Numbered from the stretch's first letter, positions 25,959 to 35,124 are shown. The stretch is 36,116 nt of DNA from B1SED10-75 sp964636865 (GCA_964636865.1 CAZWVJ010000016.1:1-36116); one strand, 5' to 3'. Numbers and translations are program-made. The notes: generated by a model not told the origin, from the letters alone.

Positions 25959-26419
25959 TTAAAGAATCTCCTTCCCACATCATATCTACATAATTATAAT
26001 CCTGCTGTCCTTTGCACGTTTAATCTAATTTAACACTACAAAATATTAACTGCGAACACCTGTCCATACTTCAGTCAGTCAATATAAATAAAAAATATAA
26101 ATAAATGCAATCCCTTTAAATCAATTAATTATTACCCTCTAATTATACTCTATCCATTTAATATTCTATTTATGCTAACAATTTCCTACCTTAAATACTG
26201 AAATATTTAATAATTTTTTCGAATTTTTAGTTTATGCCCCCTAAACCAACAGTAATGCAGTTGGACAAGTTAAAATATCGTAATCAATTAAGTAATATTT
26301 AAAAGCTATAAACTCCTCAAAATAAGTACAAAACTACACCTGATTTAGGCCACAGAATTGCGGCGAATACCACCATGCACGGCAATTTTCATCAGGTGCG
26401 TTAAAAGCATCGGAAAAGC
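25959..26419. other. Spacer with long hairpin (26337-26398)
   Basis: A 461-bp AT-rich spacer without a gene. It carries the 5' region of the surface protein gene at its left end. Near the amidase stop lies a nested inverted repeat: outer CACCTGAT/ATCAGGTG and inner GAATTGC/GCAATT. It could act as the amidase terminator, although no clear U-run follows on the minus strand. Confidence 0.5.
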
Positions 26420-27934
26420 TTAAGTCAATACAGCAGATACGCTGTGCTTTCGATCTTCCCCTCTCTTTGCTTCCCAGGGGGGAATCCAACCCCCGAAAGC
26501 TTCCTCCAGTTCCATGGCCGCAGCAATGGTCAAATGATCGTAGCCCTGGTTGCCTATTATCTGCAAGCCCAGGGGAAGGCCACGGTGATTCAGCCCCAAC
26601 GGAACCTGCGTAGAAGGAAGCTCCATGACGTTAGCCATCATCATGTAAGTGGTATTAAAGGGAGAATAAAGAGGACGCTTGTGAACAGGGGCAGTAGTGG
26701 AAAAAGATGGGTAGAGTATTATGCCATTGTTGTCCAGCAATTTTTGCAGGTCTTCTTTCAATTGCAAGCCGGCATCAAAAAACTTTCGGGTGAATTGATT
26801 TAACTTATCACCCCGCGGCGGTTGTTCAAAAAAGCGATATAATTTTTCCAGCATCACCAGCACCATGATGGGCGCAGTATGCCCTGAACGGCGCAGCCCC
26901 ATCCTCAAAAGTTCTCGGGGAATGTTTATTTCATCGCCGCCGCTAACAAAGTCTTCCACAGAACCTTCCATTTGGGAAACCACCATAGACGCCCATATCT
27001 CCAAGCACCGGTCAATGGAATCAAGGCGCAGGTTCCGGAACACCCGGGCTCCTTTTTCTTCCAGATAATCGGCACATTTCTGCTGAGCGCGGCGGAGATC
27101 TTCATCTATGCGGAAAGACCCGTGATTTTCGATGCTGATCACATTTAACCTGTCCAGTTTTACCCGAGAAGGATCCCGCAGCCGATATTTGAGACATGAT
27201 CCATCTTTGTCGTCAGGCCCGGCGATTATTTTTAGTAAAGGGAAAAGGTCTTCCGCCCGCCGGGCAAGGGGGCCGACGGTGTTATACCTGCCTACTTTAT
27301 CTCCCAACTGGGGATAATGGCCGGTACCGGGCACAAGGCCGCCGCTGGGTTTATGTCCGAAAACGCCGTTAAAAAAAGCGGGATAGCGTATGGAACCGGC
27401 TATGTCGGAACCTAAACCGAAGGGAGAGCCTCCCGCGCTTATTAGCGCACCTTCACCACCGGAACTTCCACCGGTAATACGCCTGGTATCGTAGGGATTC
27501 TTGCATCTACCGTATATATTGTTATAGGTTTCTATCCACATGCAAAACTCCGGAATGTTGGTAACACCCATGGAAATAGCGCCGGCCTGTCTGATCCGCG
27601 CAACTGCCGTGGCGTCATACTGTAAAACCACCCCTTTGCGATGGGCAAGCCCGCAGGTGTTGGGCATGCCCACATGGGCCAGATTTTCTTTGATTGAGCA
27701 GGGAACTCCGTGTAAGGGGGGCAATCCTTTACCGGAAGTTGATTCTAACTGCCTGTCAGCTTCGTCGGCTTCTTCCCGCGCCCAGGCAAAGCGGTCCTCG
27801 ACCAAGGCATTTATGAGCGGGTTGACTTTTTTGATATGTTCAATATGTTTTTCCAAAACTTCCCGGGCAGAAACCTCTCTGCTGCGAATAAGGGCCGCCA
27901 ATTGGGTTCCTGATTTTTGCAAAAGCGGATCCAT
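26420..27934 (-). CDS. Amidase-signature hydrolase
   Basis: A 504-residue amidase-signature enzyme with the complete Ser-cis-Ser-Lys triad: Lys82 in CSIKENLAHVG, cis-Ser157 in GGSSGGEGAL, and nucleophile Ser181 in GSDIAGSIRYPAFF. The overall pattern, including NNIYGRCKNPYDTRR, FGHKPSGGLVP and a late PSTQVPLGLNHRGLPLGLQI, fits fatty-acid-amide-hydrolase-like members rather than GatA. The start ATG follows GGGGAGG. It lies 58 bp downstream of the RACo-type gene on the same strand and is probably co-transcribed. The amide substrate is unknown. Confidence 0.9.
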   Translation of the reverse strand: MDPLLQKSGTQLAALIRSREVSAREVLEKHIEHIKKVNPLINALVEDRFAWAREEADEADRQLESTSGKGLPPLHGVPCSIKENLAHVGMPNTCGLAHRKGVVLQYDATAVARIRQAGAISMGVTNIPEFCMWIETYNNIYGRCKNPYDTRRITGGSSGGEGALISAGGSPFGLGSDIAGSIRYPAFFNGVFGHKPSGGLVPGTGHYPQLGDKVGRYNTVGPLARRAEDLFPLLKIIAGPDDKDGSCLKYRLRDPSRVKLDRLNVISIENHGSFRIDEDLRRAQQKCADYLEEKGARVFRNLRLDSIDRCLEIWASMVVSQMEGSVEDFVSGGDEINIPRELLRMGLRRSGHTAPIMVLVMLEKLYRFFEQPPRGDKLNQFTRKFFDAGLQLKEDLQKLLDNNGIILYPSFSTTAPVHKRPLYSPFNTTYMMMANVMELPSTQVPLGLNHRGLPLGLQIIGNQGYDHLTIAAAMELEEAFGGWIPPWEAKRGEDRKHSVSAVLT

Positions 27935-27992
27935 CTACATAACCTCCCCATAAACATTTTAACTCCAAATTTTAAGAAAAGTGTTGAGCTTA

Positions 27993-29807
27993 TTACCGCA
28001 AGGATTCCTTGCCCAGGGACATAGCATCGGCATACTCTTTCATAAAGTCGGGCGTATCGGCAAGGTTGAGATGATCAACCTGCGAAGAAAGCCTTTCTAC
28101 TTCACGCCTGGCTGAACGGGAAAGCAACAACATGCGCGCGCCCAAGCTTGCAGCATTACCTGCCGGGCGCACCCTGGAAACGGGAAATTCAGGCCATAAC
28201 CCTATAGAAGCAGCACTCTCCGGGCGCAGGTATGTGCCAAAAGTGCCGGCAAGTAAGATTTCATCTACTTCTTCCATTTTCAAGCCGGCATACTCCAGTA
28301 AAATTTTAATTCCCGCCCTCATGGCAGCTTTGGCCAGTTGAAACTCGCCTATTTCCTGCCTATTAAGGGAGATGTCTCTGCCATCTACGGTTTCCTTCGC
28401 CGGCACCAGGATAAACTCCGGTCCTTTTTCACCGTGAAACATGCGATCTCGCAGGCTCTCGGGGAGGTTCTCCGGGTTCTGAAAGGTGCCCCGGGGAGTG
28501 ATGATGTTTTCCGATAACATGGCAGATACGGCATCAACTACTCCGGAACCGCAAATGCCCGCCGGCCTTTCTTTGCCTACAACCCCGTACTTCACCTGGC
28601 CGTCTTTGATCTCTACCCTGTTGACAGCACCACGGGTTCCTCCCATGCCACAGCGGAAATGAGCGCCCTCGAAGGCCGGGCCGGCGGCAGTAGAACAGGC
28701 GATGAGATGATCTTTCCAACCTAACACCATTTCTCCGTTAGTGCCAATGTCCAGAAGAAGGCGGGGTTTTTTGCTCCGATGCATACCGGTGGCCAAAACC
28801 GCCGCCAACGCATCTCCTCCCACGTAAGAGGAAACAGAAGGAGCCAAATAAACCGAGCCGCTTTCCCCGCCGTTAAGCCTAATACCAACTTCCTGAGCAG
28901 TAACATGAACGGCCTCCCTGACTACCGGAGTAAAGGGAGCTTTTACCAGCAAGGAAGGCGAAATACCCAACAATAGGTGCATCATCAGTGAATTTCCCAC
29001 AATTACAATTTCATCTACCGGATCATCTCCCGCTTTTACATCATCTTCAAGATTGCTTATGATGTGGTTAATTGTTTCCACTGCCCGCTTCTGAAGGGTT
29101 TTCAAATTTTCAGCTTTCTTTCCGGCATAAGCAGCCCGGGAAATTACATCAGCTCCCCACGAACGCTGCCGGTTTCTGCAAGACGCTACCGAAAGGGTAA
29201 CTCCTTTTTGCAAATCTACCAGGGCACCAACCGCCGTGGTGGTTCCTAAATCCAGGGCGATACCCAGGGGGCTCACATTATTGTCGGCGGGGCGAAAATC
29301 ATTAAGGACACCATCTACTACCACTGCCGTGAGGTTTTTGTGATCATCGGCCAGCGCAGCCATGGTATTAAGAAGCGTAGGATTTGCTATTCGCGGAAAT
29401 TCCCAATCTGCAGGAAAACAATTCTGCACTTCTTCCCAGCAAGAAGCTTCCTGAAGGTTTAACTCCACCGGGTAATACTCCACCACCGGATCAATATTTT
29501 CCACCCGGCCGGTTAAACCCGCTACCGTTTCTTCTTCACCTTCACCTTCCTCATACGTCTCGGGCATTTCTACGACCAGATCATTCTCCACGGATGTCTG
29601 GCATGCCTGCACAATCCTACTTTCTTTTTGGCCGGGGGAATATATTTTAACCCTGCATCCCCCACAAGTTCCCCAGCCACCGCAAGGAGCATCCATATAT
29701 ATGCCGTGAGTGGTGAGCGCTTCCATGAGGGTAAAGCCGCCCGGGACGCTAAAGTGTAAATTCCAAGGTTTTACGGTAATAATTTTCTTTTGAGACAATA
29801 TGACCAT
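27993..29807 (-). CDS. RACo-type corrinoid protein reductive activator
   Basis: A 604-residue protein with an N-terminal 2Fe-2S ferredoxin domain (Cys42, Cys48, Cys51, Cys69; CGGWGTCGGC), a linker region (about 95-175), and a C-terminal ASKHA ATPase-like part (IALDLGTTTAVGALVD, VIVGNSLMMHLLLGI, LLLDIGTNGEMVLG, ICGSGVVDAVSAML, LAGTFGTYL). This is the RACo/RamA-like (DUF4445) architecture: ATP-driven low-potential electron transfer that returns inactive Co(II) corrinoid to Co(I) for methyltransferases. No corrinoid protein or methyltransferase gene is adjacent; the amidase follows. A weak ribosome binding site precedes the ATG. Confidence 0.9.
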   Translation of the reverse strand: MVILSQKKIITVKPWNLHFSVPGGFTLMEALTTHGIYMDAPCGGWGTCGGCRVKIYSPGQKESRIVQACQTSVENDLVVEMPETYEEGEGEEETVAGLTGRVENIDPVVEYYPVELNLQEASCWEEVQNCFPADWEFPRIANPTLLNTMAALADDHKNLTAVVVDGVLNDFRPADNNVSPLGIALDLGTTTAVGALVDLQKGVTLSVASCRNRQRSWGADVISRAAYAGKKAENLKTLQKRAVETINHIISNLEDDVKAGDDPVDEIVIVGNSLMMHLLLGISPSLLVKAPFTPVVREAVHVTAQEVGIRLNGGESGSVYLAPSVSSYVGGDALAAVLATGMHRSKKPRLLLDIGTNGEMVLGWKDHLIACSTAAGPAFEGAHFRCGMGGTRGAVNRVEIKDGQVKYGVVGKERPAGICGSGVVDAVSAMLSENIITPRGTFQNPENLPESLRDRMFHGEKGPEFILVPAKETVDGRDISLNRQEIGEFQLAKAAMRAGIKILLEYAGLKMEEVDEILLAGTFGTYLRPESAASIGLWPEFPVSRVRPAGNAASLGARMLLLSRSARREVERLSSQVDHLNLADTPDFMKEYADAMSLGKESLR

Positions 29808-30501
29808 CCCATTCTTCTGGCAATTTATTATTTAAGATTTTTCCAAGGGTTTATTTGATTGAGATATTGTAATGCTTAATTAAATTCCTTATTTTAATTC
29901 TGTTTATTATCATAACGGAAAAACCGATCCTTGTCAGCAAGTCCTTTTACCTGCAAAGTTAAGAAATCAAGAGGTTTCTTATTTATGATGAAAGAGTTAA
30001 GAATGTACGGCTTTCATGATGATTTTATGAGGAATATTAACTATAATTAAAAAAAATTTATCTTAATGAAGAAGGAACTATTTTTATTTTGTCGAATAGA
30101 AAGACTTGGATAAATTGTAAAGAATATGAACATAACAGCCAATGCATTTATTATTTAAGCAGCATAAGGCAAAAACAACAAAATTCGAGGTTAATGAGGT
30201 TTTATAGAAAATCTTAAGGAGGGGAAGGAATTCCAAAAAACCTTTTGAGCCGGAAATACCGGAAATAATAAAAAAACAAAAAATGGTGCCCCGTTTTCAT
30301 AGATATTTATCAATCCACTTTTTTGATGCCTTTTATTAAACAATAATGCAGCCAATTGAAAGAGCAAATGAACGAGTTTAATACCAATTAACTAACACAG
30401 CAAAATTAGACCAGTATTTGAAGCATCACTTTCAGCGTTAAATGTACCAGTAAATTTTAAATTCGGAATATCGGGGCACCTTATTTATTCCCTCTTAGGG
30501 G
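29808..30501. other. AT-rich spacer, no convincing gene
   Basis: A 694-bp divergent spacer. It contains a strong AAGGAGGGG near 30218 that is not followed by a usable start codon or long frame, and an element with short terminal inverted repeats at 30285-30480. It presumably also holds promoters for the flanking divergent genes, which I could not fix. Confidence 0.55.
30285..30480. repeat. 196-bp segment with 9-bp inverted ends
   Basis: GGTGCCCCG at the left and CGGGGCACC at the right are perfect inverted repeats, and similarity continues weakly inward. The interior is AT-rich without a gene. It may be a small non-autonomous element; only one copy is in view. Confidence 0.35.
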
Positions 30502-30513
30502 GTGGCACAAGAA

Positions 30514-31458
30514 ATGACAAAAAATGACAACAACTTAAACCACAAAAACATGGAACATATGGATGATTTTGAAAAGCAGCTGGCACAAATAGCGCAAGAC
30601 TTACAAAAAGCAGTAGACCCCGAAACCCACCAGCAAAACCTTGCAGAAATAATCCATTTTTTCCAGTGCCAGCATAATAAATTTTTGGCTGTAGGCAACA
30701 AATTCAGGAAAATAATTAAATATCTGGGCAGAGAATTGGAAGCCATTGATGATGAATCCGGCCTCACAGAGCCGGAAGAGTATTTTGAAACTACGCTGTT
30801 TGCTCTGGCAAAAGTTGCGGAACTGCGAGATCCGGAAACCAGTTATCACCTGGAAAGAACGCGGGAATATTCCGTGCAACTTTCCAGGCAGCTGGAACTT
30901 GATAAAAAATTTATCGAACAGATATACAGGGTCGGGCCCCTCCATGATATCGGAAAGGTGGGCATCAAAGACAGTATACTCTTAAAGCCGGGTAAATTGG
31001 ATGAAGCCGAATTCGCGGAAATGAAAAAACATACCCTCATTGGCGCCGAAACAATCAGAAATGTCATCGGACAACAGAGGCTGGATAAAAACTATATAAA
31101 CATGGCAGAAGAAATCGCCCTCTCACACCATGAAAAATTTGACGGCAGCGGCTACCCCCAAAATTTAAAAGGGGAAGACATTCCCCTGGCAGCAAGGGTC
31201 TTTGCCCTGGCCGATGCCTACGATGCCATAATTTCCCGCCGCCCATATAAAGAACCACTGCCACACGAAACCGCCGTAGAAAGAATAACCAATGATGCCG
31301 GCAGCCATTTTGACCCGGAAATTGTGCGGGCATTCCTGGAAATAGAAAAAGAATTCGCCGAAATCAAGGAAACTTACAGTCAGGACAGGGAAGAGATAAA
31401 AGAAGAAGCAGCAGAGGAAAAGACAGAAGAAAAGACAGAAGAGGAAGACAAAAAATAA
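30514..31458 (+). CDS. HD-GYP domain phosphodiesterase
   Basis: A 314-residue soluble protein predicted to hydrolyse cyclic di-GMP. The N-terminal 100 residues are helical with no recognised sensor. The HD-GYP domain has His112, the HD pair (His144-Asp145 in GPLHDIGKVGI), His173, His205-His206 (SHHEKFDGSGYP, carrying the GYP motif) and Asp234 (ALADAYDAI). The last 30 residues are a Glu/Lys-rich tail. I chose the ATG at 30514 because AGGGGGTG ends eight bases before it; a GTG at 30502 would overlap that sequence. It has a spacer upstream and a convergent GTPase downstream. Confidence 0.9.
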   Translation: MTKNDNNLNHKNMEHMDDFEKQLAQIAQDLQKAVDPETHQQNLAEIIHFFQCQHNKFLAVGNKFRKIIKYLGRELEAIDDESGLTEPEEYFETTLFALAKVAELRDPETSYHLERTREYSVQLSRQLELDKKFIEQIYRVGPLHDIGKVGIKDSILLKPGKLDEAEFAEMKKHTLIGAETIRNVIGQQRLDKNYINMAEEIALSHHEKFDGSGYPQNLKGEDIPLAARVFALADAYDAIISRRPYKEPLPHETAVERITNDAGSHFDPEIVRAFLEIEKEFAEIKETYSQDREEIKEEAAEEKTEEKTEEEDKK

Positions 31459-31544
31459 ATAAGAAAAAGAGATAAAGAAGAAAACAATCGCCTGCTCGAA
31501 TCCTGCTTGCTCCATAAGGTAGGTACGATAATTGATTAAAATGA

Positions 31545-32804
31545 CTATTTACCTTCTTCAATCTCCTTTTTAAAGTAATCGGGGGATTGCAATTCCCCGC
31601 TAAAAAAGTAAGATTCGGCAGATTTGCCCAGCGCATAAGTCGCTGTAGAGGCAATAGTGCCCGAAAGCGCCCATCCTCCCACAGGAACCAACCTCAAGAG
31701 GTACTTGGCTGCTGAACGCATTCCCAAGGCCATTCCTATGTTTACCCCGGCAGCTGCCATGTACTCCCGGGCGGTTTCCTGATCAAATTCCCGGCAGGAC
31801 AACCCGCCGATAGTCATGATCATGAGCAACTGCAAGGGGGTTAATACGGCAATATCGGCAATGGGAATAGGTGCGGCGCCTATGCCTCCGGCTATTTTAG
31901 AAAATCTTTCAATGAGGTGCGAAGATATCTGCCGGAGGAAGTTTTTGCGATTCTGCGCCTGATAGAAATCCAGCAAAGTATTGAGGGGGATGTGCTTGCC
32001 AATAAAGAAAGAAAGGGTTTCTATATTCCAAAAATCTCCTTCGAGAGCACAAGTGGGGATAATTCCCAGATAAGAATCATCATCGGTGATAAATCCCCTG
32101 AGTGAGGTATGCAGATCTATCTGTTTTTTGTCCCGCACCTGAAGTGCCTCATCCGCCAGGTAATCGAGGGTTTCCCTGATAAGAGCGGCTTTACGTCCGT
32201 AAGCTTCAGGAGGCCACTCCCGGGGGTTCCCCAGTGTATCAGCCTTATTAACCACTACCAAAATAGGCACAGACATCCCCGTTTTTTCCTTTAATTCGGA
32301 ATAAATACGGCGGAAGTGCCTCAAATCAGGAGCAAGGTTCCTGACCTCTGTAGCGCTTACCACGTGCATAATGACATCTGGCTTATATTTTACTATATCC
32401 GTAGATATATTCTGGAGAGCACTTTCAGAGTAGGCGCCGTCGGGGTGAGTAGTTTCAAATATTCCCCGGGAATCAACAATCTGCCAGGAGGAATAACGCT
32501 CGGGAAAAGATATGTCATAAGGCACGGTGGAAGAGGTAGTAGGCTTAACATCACCTACCTCGGCTACATGTTTGTTAGCCAGCGCATTGACCAGGGAAGA
32601 CTTGCCATGGCCAGACCTGCCCAGTATAAACAAAACCGGGGGGCGGCTTTCGCTGATAAGGTGCTTTATTTCATCCATGGCAGGCCCCATAACCGACCTT
32701 TTCACAAAAGCCCTTGCCGGAGGAGTCAGGCTAAACATGAAATTATCAAATACATCATCAATATCCTGAATCAACTTTTCCGTTTTATTTTTATCAATAG
32801 CCAT
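31545..32804 (-). CDS. Era/dynamin-like GTPase with C-terminal membrane helices
   Basis: A 419-residue GTPase. After an N-terminal helical segment, the G domain shows G1 GRSGHGKSS (62-70), the threonine-rich switch TTSSTVPY (G2), G3 DSRG (111-114) and G4 NKAD (186-189). The C-terminal 130 residues contain Ala/Gly-rich hydrophobic helices (IPIADIAVLTPLQLLMIMTIGG, then GGWALSGTIASTATYALG), resembling DUF697-type tails that associate with membranes. The precise role is unknown; relatives act in envelope or ribosome-linked functions. The ATG follows AGGGAGA. It converges with the HD-GYP gene. Confidence 0.85.
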   Translation of the reverse strand: MAIDKNKTEKLIQDIDDVFDNFMFSLTPPARAFVKRSVMGPAMDEIKHLISESRPPVLFILGRSGHGKSSLVNALANKHVAEVGDVKPTTSSTVPYDISFPERYSSWQIVDSRGIFETTHPDGAYSESALQNISTDIVKYKPDVIMHVVSATEVRNLAPDLRHFRRIYSELKEKTGMSVPILVVVNKADTLGNPREWPPEAYGRKAALIRETLDYLADEALQVRDKKQIDLHTSLRGFITDDDSYLGIIPTCALEGDFWNIETLSFFIGKHIPLNTLLDFYQAQNRKNFLRQISSHLIERFSKIAGGIGAAPIPIADIAVLTPLQLLMIMTIGGLSCREFDQETAREYMAAAGVNIGMALGMRSAAKYLLRLVPVGGWALSGTIASTATYALGKSAESYFFSGELQSPDYFKKEIEEGK

Positions 32805-32958
32805 AAGATGTCTCCCTAAATGAACATATTTTTATTATTCATTTTAACACACATTTGTATGTTTGGGGGTAACAAGGGAAAGAAGGCTTTGCTCATGTAT
32901 AAGCAAAGATTATTTCCTTCAAAATCTATCACCATCTATCACCCTGCGGGCAAATATA

Positions 32959-32967
32959 TGATATAAT
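32959..32967 (+). promoter_or_regulatory. Extended -10 promoter
   Basis: TGATATAAT is a perfect extended -10 element. The -35 position (TCACCC) is poor, as is usual with this class. The expected start is about 32973-32975, exactly where the structured RNA begins. Confidence 0.7.
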
Positions 32968-32973
32968 ATCTTT

Positions 32974-33100
32974 AAAAGTTCAGTGGCGACCTATAAAGCA
33001 GAAGGCCTGAGAAAACCCAAGCATATCAAAAATAACGGGTTGTATATATCGAAATAATGCCCGTTAAGTACGCCCGGTTGATGTAGAAGCCTAACTTTTT
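32974..33100 (+). ncRNA. Structured RNA of unknown family, leader or sRNA
   Basis: About 127 nt whose ends pair: AAAAGTT then GGC at the 5' end with GCC then AACTTTTT at the 3' end, the latter ending in a U-run. An internal stem TAACGGG/CCCGTTA spans 33034-33065. The block GTTGATGTAGAAGCCTAAC has a similar counterpart at 35893-35916. I could not match it to a riboswitch, 6S, SRP or tmRNA consensus. It ends 17 bases before a small membrane peptide start, so it may be that gene's regulatory leader or an independent small RNA. Confidence 0.5.
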
Positions 33101-33117
33101 CACCGGAGGGAAAAACC

Positions 33118-33270
33118 ATGAATCAAAAATCTCGATGCCTCTTAAATATAGCAACAGCAGTAACGCTGGTAGCGGCTGCCTCGCTGATTTTACTCAAACT
33201 GCAAAAGGTAAAAGGCGGTTACGTGCGCCCCATGAAAGTAACATACTCTTACATTTACAAGCAGCCCTGA
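33118..33270 (+). CDS. 50-residue single-span membrane peptide
   Basis: A small frame opening with ATG after CCGGAGGG (about eight bases spacing). The peptide has a short basic N-terminus (MNQKSRC), one hydrophobic helix (about residues 8-27: LLNIATAVTLVAAASLILLK) and a basic/aromatic C-terminus (KVKGGYVRPMKVTYSYIYKQP). It resembles a small type I or II membrane peptide and has no recognised family. Coding status is supported by the strong ribosome binding site, the hydrophobic-then-basic layout and the promoter and leader upstream. It could be a toxin-like or regulatory peptide, but nothing proves it. Confidence 0.6.
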   Translation: MNQKSRCLLNIATAVTLVAAASLILLKLQKVKGGYVRPMKVTYSYIYKQP

Positions 33271-33382
33271 TTTACCCTCACGAATAAATTTTTTAGTTTT
33301 TAGGGCTAAAAAAAGAAACGGCCCATAAAACAGATCTTATACCGATTAATACATTATAGAAGATTCCAGCCCCACGTGTACT

Positions 33383-34231
33383 TTAGAGTTTTTCGGGAGG
33401 TTCGTAGTCTTCGTCGAAAGTTTCCACGGTTACTTCTTTCATTACCTGGTCTTCCAAGGGCTTATCGGCATCGTCTCTTTCCACTGCAACGATGCGATCC
33501 ACTTCCTCCATTCCCTCTATTACCCGCCCGAAAGCGGCATATTCCCCATCTAATGCCGGATCGTCTTCAACCATGATGAAAAACTGGGAACCGGCCGAAT
33601 CGGGCATTTGCGAGCGGGCCATGGAAACTACCCCGCGGGTATGTTTTAAGTCATTTTCATATCCGTTGGCGGAAAATTCCCCTTTAATATTATAGCCCGG
33701 GCCTCCCTGCCCGGTTCCTTCGGGGCAGCCTCCCTGCACCATGAAGTTCGGGATTACCCGGTGAAAAGTTAATCCGTCGTAAAAACCATCCTCAATTAAA
33801 TAGATGAAGTTTTTAACCGTTTGGGGCGCAATTTCGGGCTTCAATTCCATTTTTATTAATTCACCTTGTTCCATCTCTATAGTAACCACAGGCCGCGGGG
33901 AATCTTCATCCTGTTCCGCGCCTGCTTCTTCAAGGGCTTCACCGTTTTCCCCGGATTCACCTGCTTCTTCGGCTTCAGAATCATCTACCCCCGGCTCACC
34001 GACCTCTTCGCTGTTTTCGCCTAAAGCTTGCTCTTCGCCTTGATCCGGGCCTCCCAAGCCATACACTGCCAAATAGGCGGAAATTGCCAGCACTATAAGC
34101 ACAAGGGCTAAAACGCCATATTTTACCTCCCGCCGCTGAAAAAAACCGGCCTGGGGTTTGTTTTTTTCCTCCTGCTCAATGCGTTCTCTTTCTGCTCTTT
34201 TTTGTTTTTTGCGATTGCTTGCCCTGCCCAT
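33383..34231 (-). CDS. Membrane-anchored cyclophilin-type PPIase
   Basis: A 282-residue peptidyl-prolyl cis-trans isomerase. A strongly basic N-terminus (1-35) is followed by one transmembrane helix (about 38-58), an acidic Glu/Gly/Asp linker (about 62-110) and a cyclophilin domain (about 112-275). Active-site blocks include FHRVIPNFMVQGGCPEGTG, GEFSANGYENDLKHTRGVVSMAR and SAGSQFFIMVEDDPALDGEYAAFGRV. It should fold proteins outside the membrane. The start ATG follows GAAAGGAG. It lies 41 bp downstream of the nitroreductase on the same strand and may be co-transcribed. Confidence 0.93.
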   Translation of the reverse strand: MGRASNRKKQKRAERERIEQEEKNKPQAGFFQRREVKYGVLALVLIVLAISAYLAVYGLGGPDQGEEQALGENSEEVGEPGVDDSEAEEAGESGENGEALEEAGAEQDEDSPRPVVTIEMEQGELIKMELKPEIAPQTVKNFIYLIEDGFYDGLTFHRVIPNFMVQGGCPEGTGQGGPGYNIKGEFSANGYENDLKHTRGVVSMARSQMPDSAGSQFFIMVEDDPALDGEYAAFGRVIEGMEEVDRIVAVERDDADKPLEDQVMKEVTVETFDEDYEPPEKL

Positions 34232-34272
34232 AAATTGGTGCTCCTTTCTCTAGTTATTAATTATATTATTAA

Positions 34273-35124
34273 TTATATTTCTTGCCAGGTAGCTATATAC
34301 TCAATATTATTATTTTCTGCAACCGGCGGGGCTTCACTTAATATCCAATTTCCCTTTTTGCCGGATTCCATGGCAACATTCTCAAAATGACACATAGCTA
34401 TGCCCATGTCGATGTTTTGAATTTCAATTTTGCCCCCGCTGACCAGGTAACCGCCGGATCTTTTGAGGAAAAAATGAAAAAAGTTTTTATCCGGTTCTTT
34501 GAGAATAATCCAGGGCTGTTTGTTTGAAGCCGAGGGCCCCAACCGCACGGCTTCTACGGCAGGAGCATAATCGCCCGCCATCTTTTTGTTTAAAGGAGTT
34601 TGAAAATCACCCCGGAAAAACATTTCCTCCCAAGGCTTACGGTTACGGGCACCGGCCAGGAAACGCATTACCCGCTCGATCCAGGAGCGGGTATCTTTGA
34701 TATAACCAATGGGAGTAACTGCCGGCAGTAATTCATCTTCTGCCAGCCCTATCTTTTGGGCAAAGTTTTTTCTTTTAAATGTCCCCGCCAACCAGCAGGT
34801 CCCCAATCCCATGCCGGTGAGGCGCAAAATAACGTTTTCCATGCAATAGCCGAAATCTTCCATGGCTTTTTCCGCTTCCTTAACTATCCCGGCTATGAAT
34901 AAGTCGGCTCCTTTGATTACACCATAGGTGCCCAATTTTTTGGCTTCGTTTTCTTCCATTTGCTCCAGGTCAAGCAAAATAAATCTTACTTCATTGCCAA
35001 ACGGACCCCGTGTGTATGAAGAAAGCAGGTCGTTCACCCCGGCAAGCGTTTCCGCTTCCAGTTTTGTTTCTTGGTATGTCCGCTCAGAACGGCGTTTTTC
35101 AATCATTTCTGCCATTGTTTCCAT
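34273..35124 (-). CDS. Nitroreductase-family flavoprotein
   Basis: A 283-residue protein of the FMN-dependent nitroreductase superfamily (TM_nitroreductase type). Blocks are MIEKRRSERTYQETK (FMN phosphate-binding region), the internal MENVILRLTGMGLGTCWLAGTF and, in the second half, RLGPSASNKQPWIIL. The frame opens at TTG 35166, but I prefer the ATG at 35124, which follows AAGGGAGG at about 14 bases and places the RRS motif in its normal position near the N-terminus. The electron acceptor is unknown; these enzymes often act on nitroaromatics or quinone-like compounds. Confidence 0.85.
   Translation of the reverse strand: METMAEMIEKRRSERTYQETKLEAETLAGVNDLLSSYTRGPFGNEVRFILLDLEQMEENEAKKLGTYGVIKGADLFIAGIVKEAEKAMEDFGYCMENVILRLTGMGLGTCWLAGTFKRKNFAQKIGLAEDELLPAVTPIGYIKDTRSWIERVMRFLAGARNRKPWEEMFFRGDFQTPLNKKMAGDYAPAVEAVRLGPSASNKQPWIILKEPDKNFFHFFLKRSGGYLVSGGKIEIQNIDMGIAMCHFENVAMESGKKGNWILSEAPPVAENNNIEYIATWQEI

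Noticed and set aside
32974..33100. Assigning the RNA to TPP, c-di-GMP, purine or 6S families
   Set aside because: Only short fragments such as CTGAGA matched; the conserved cores of these families are absent.
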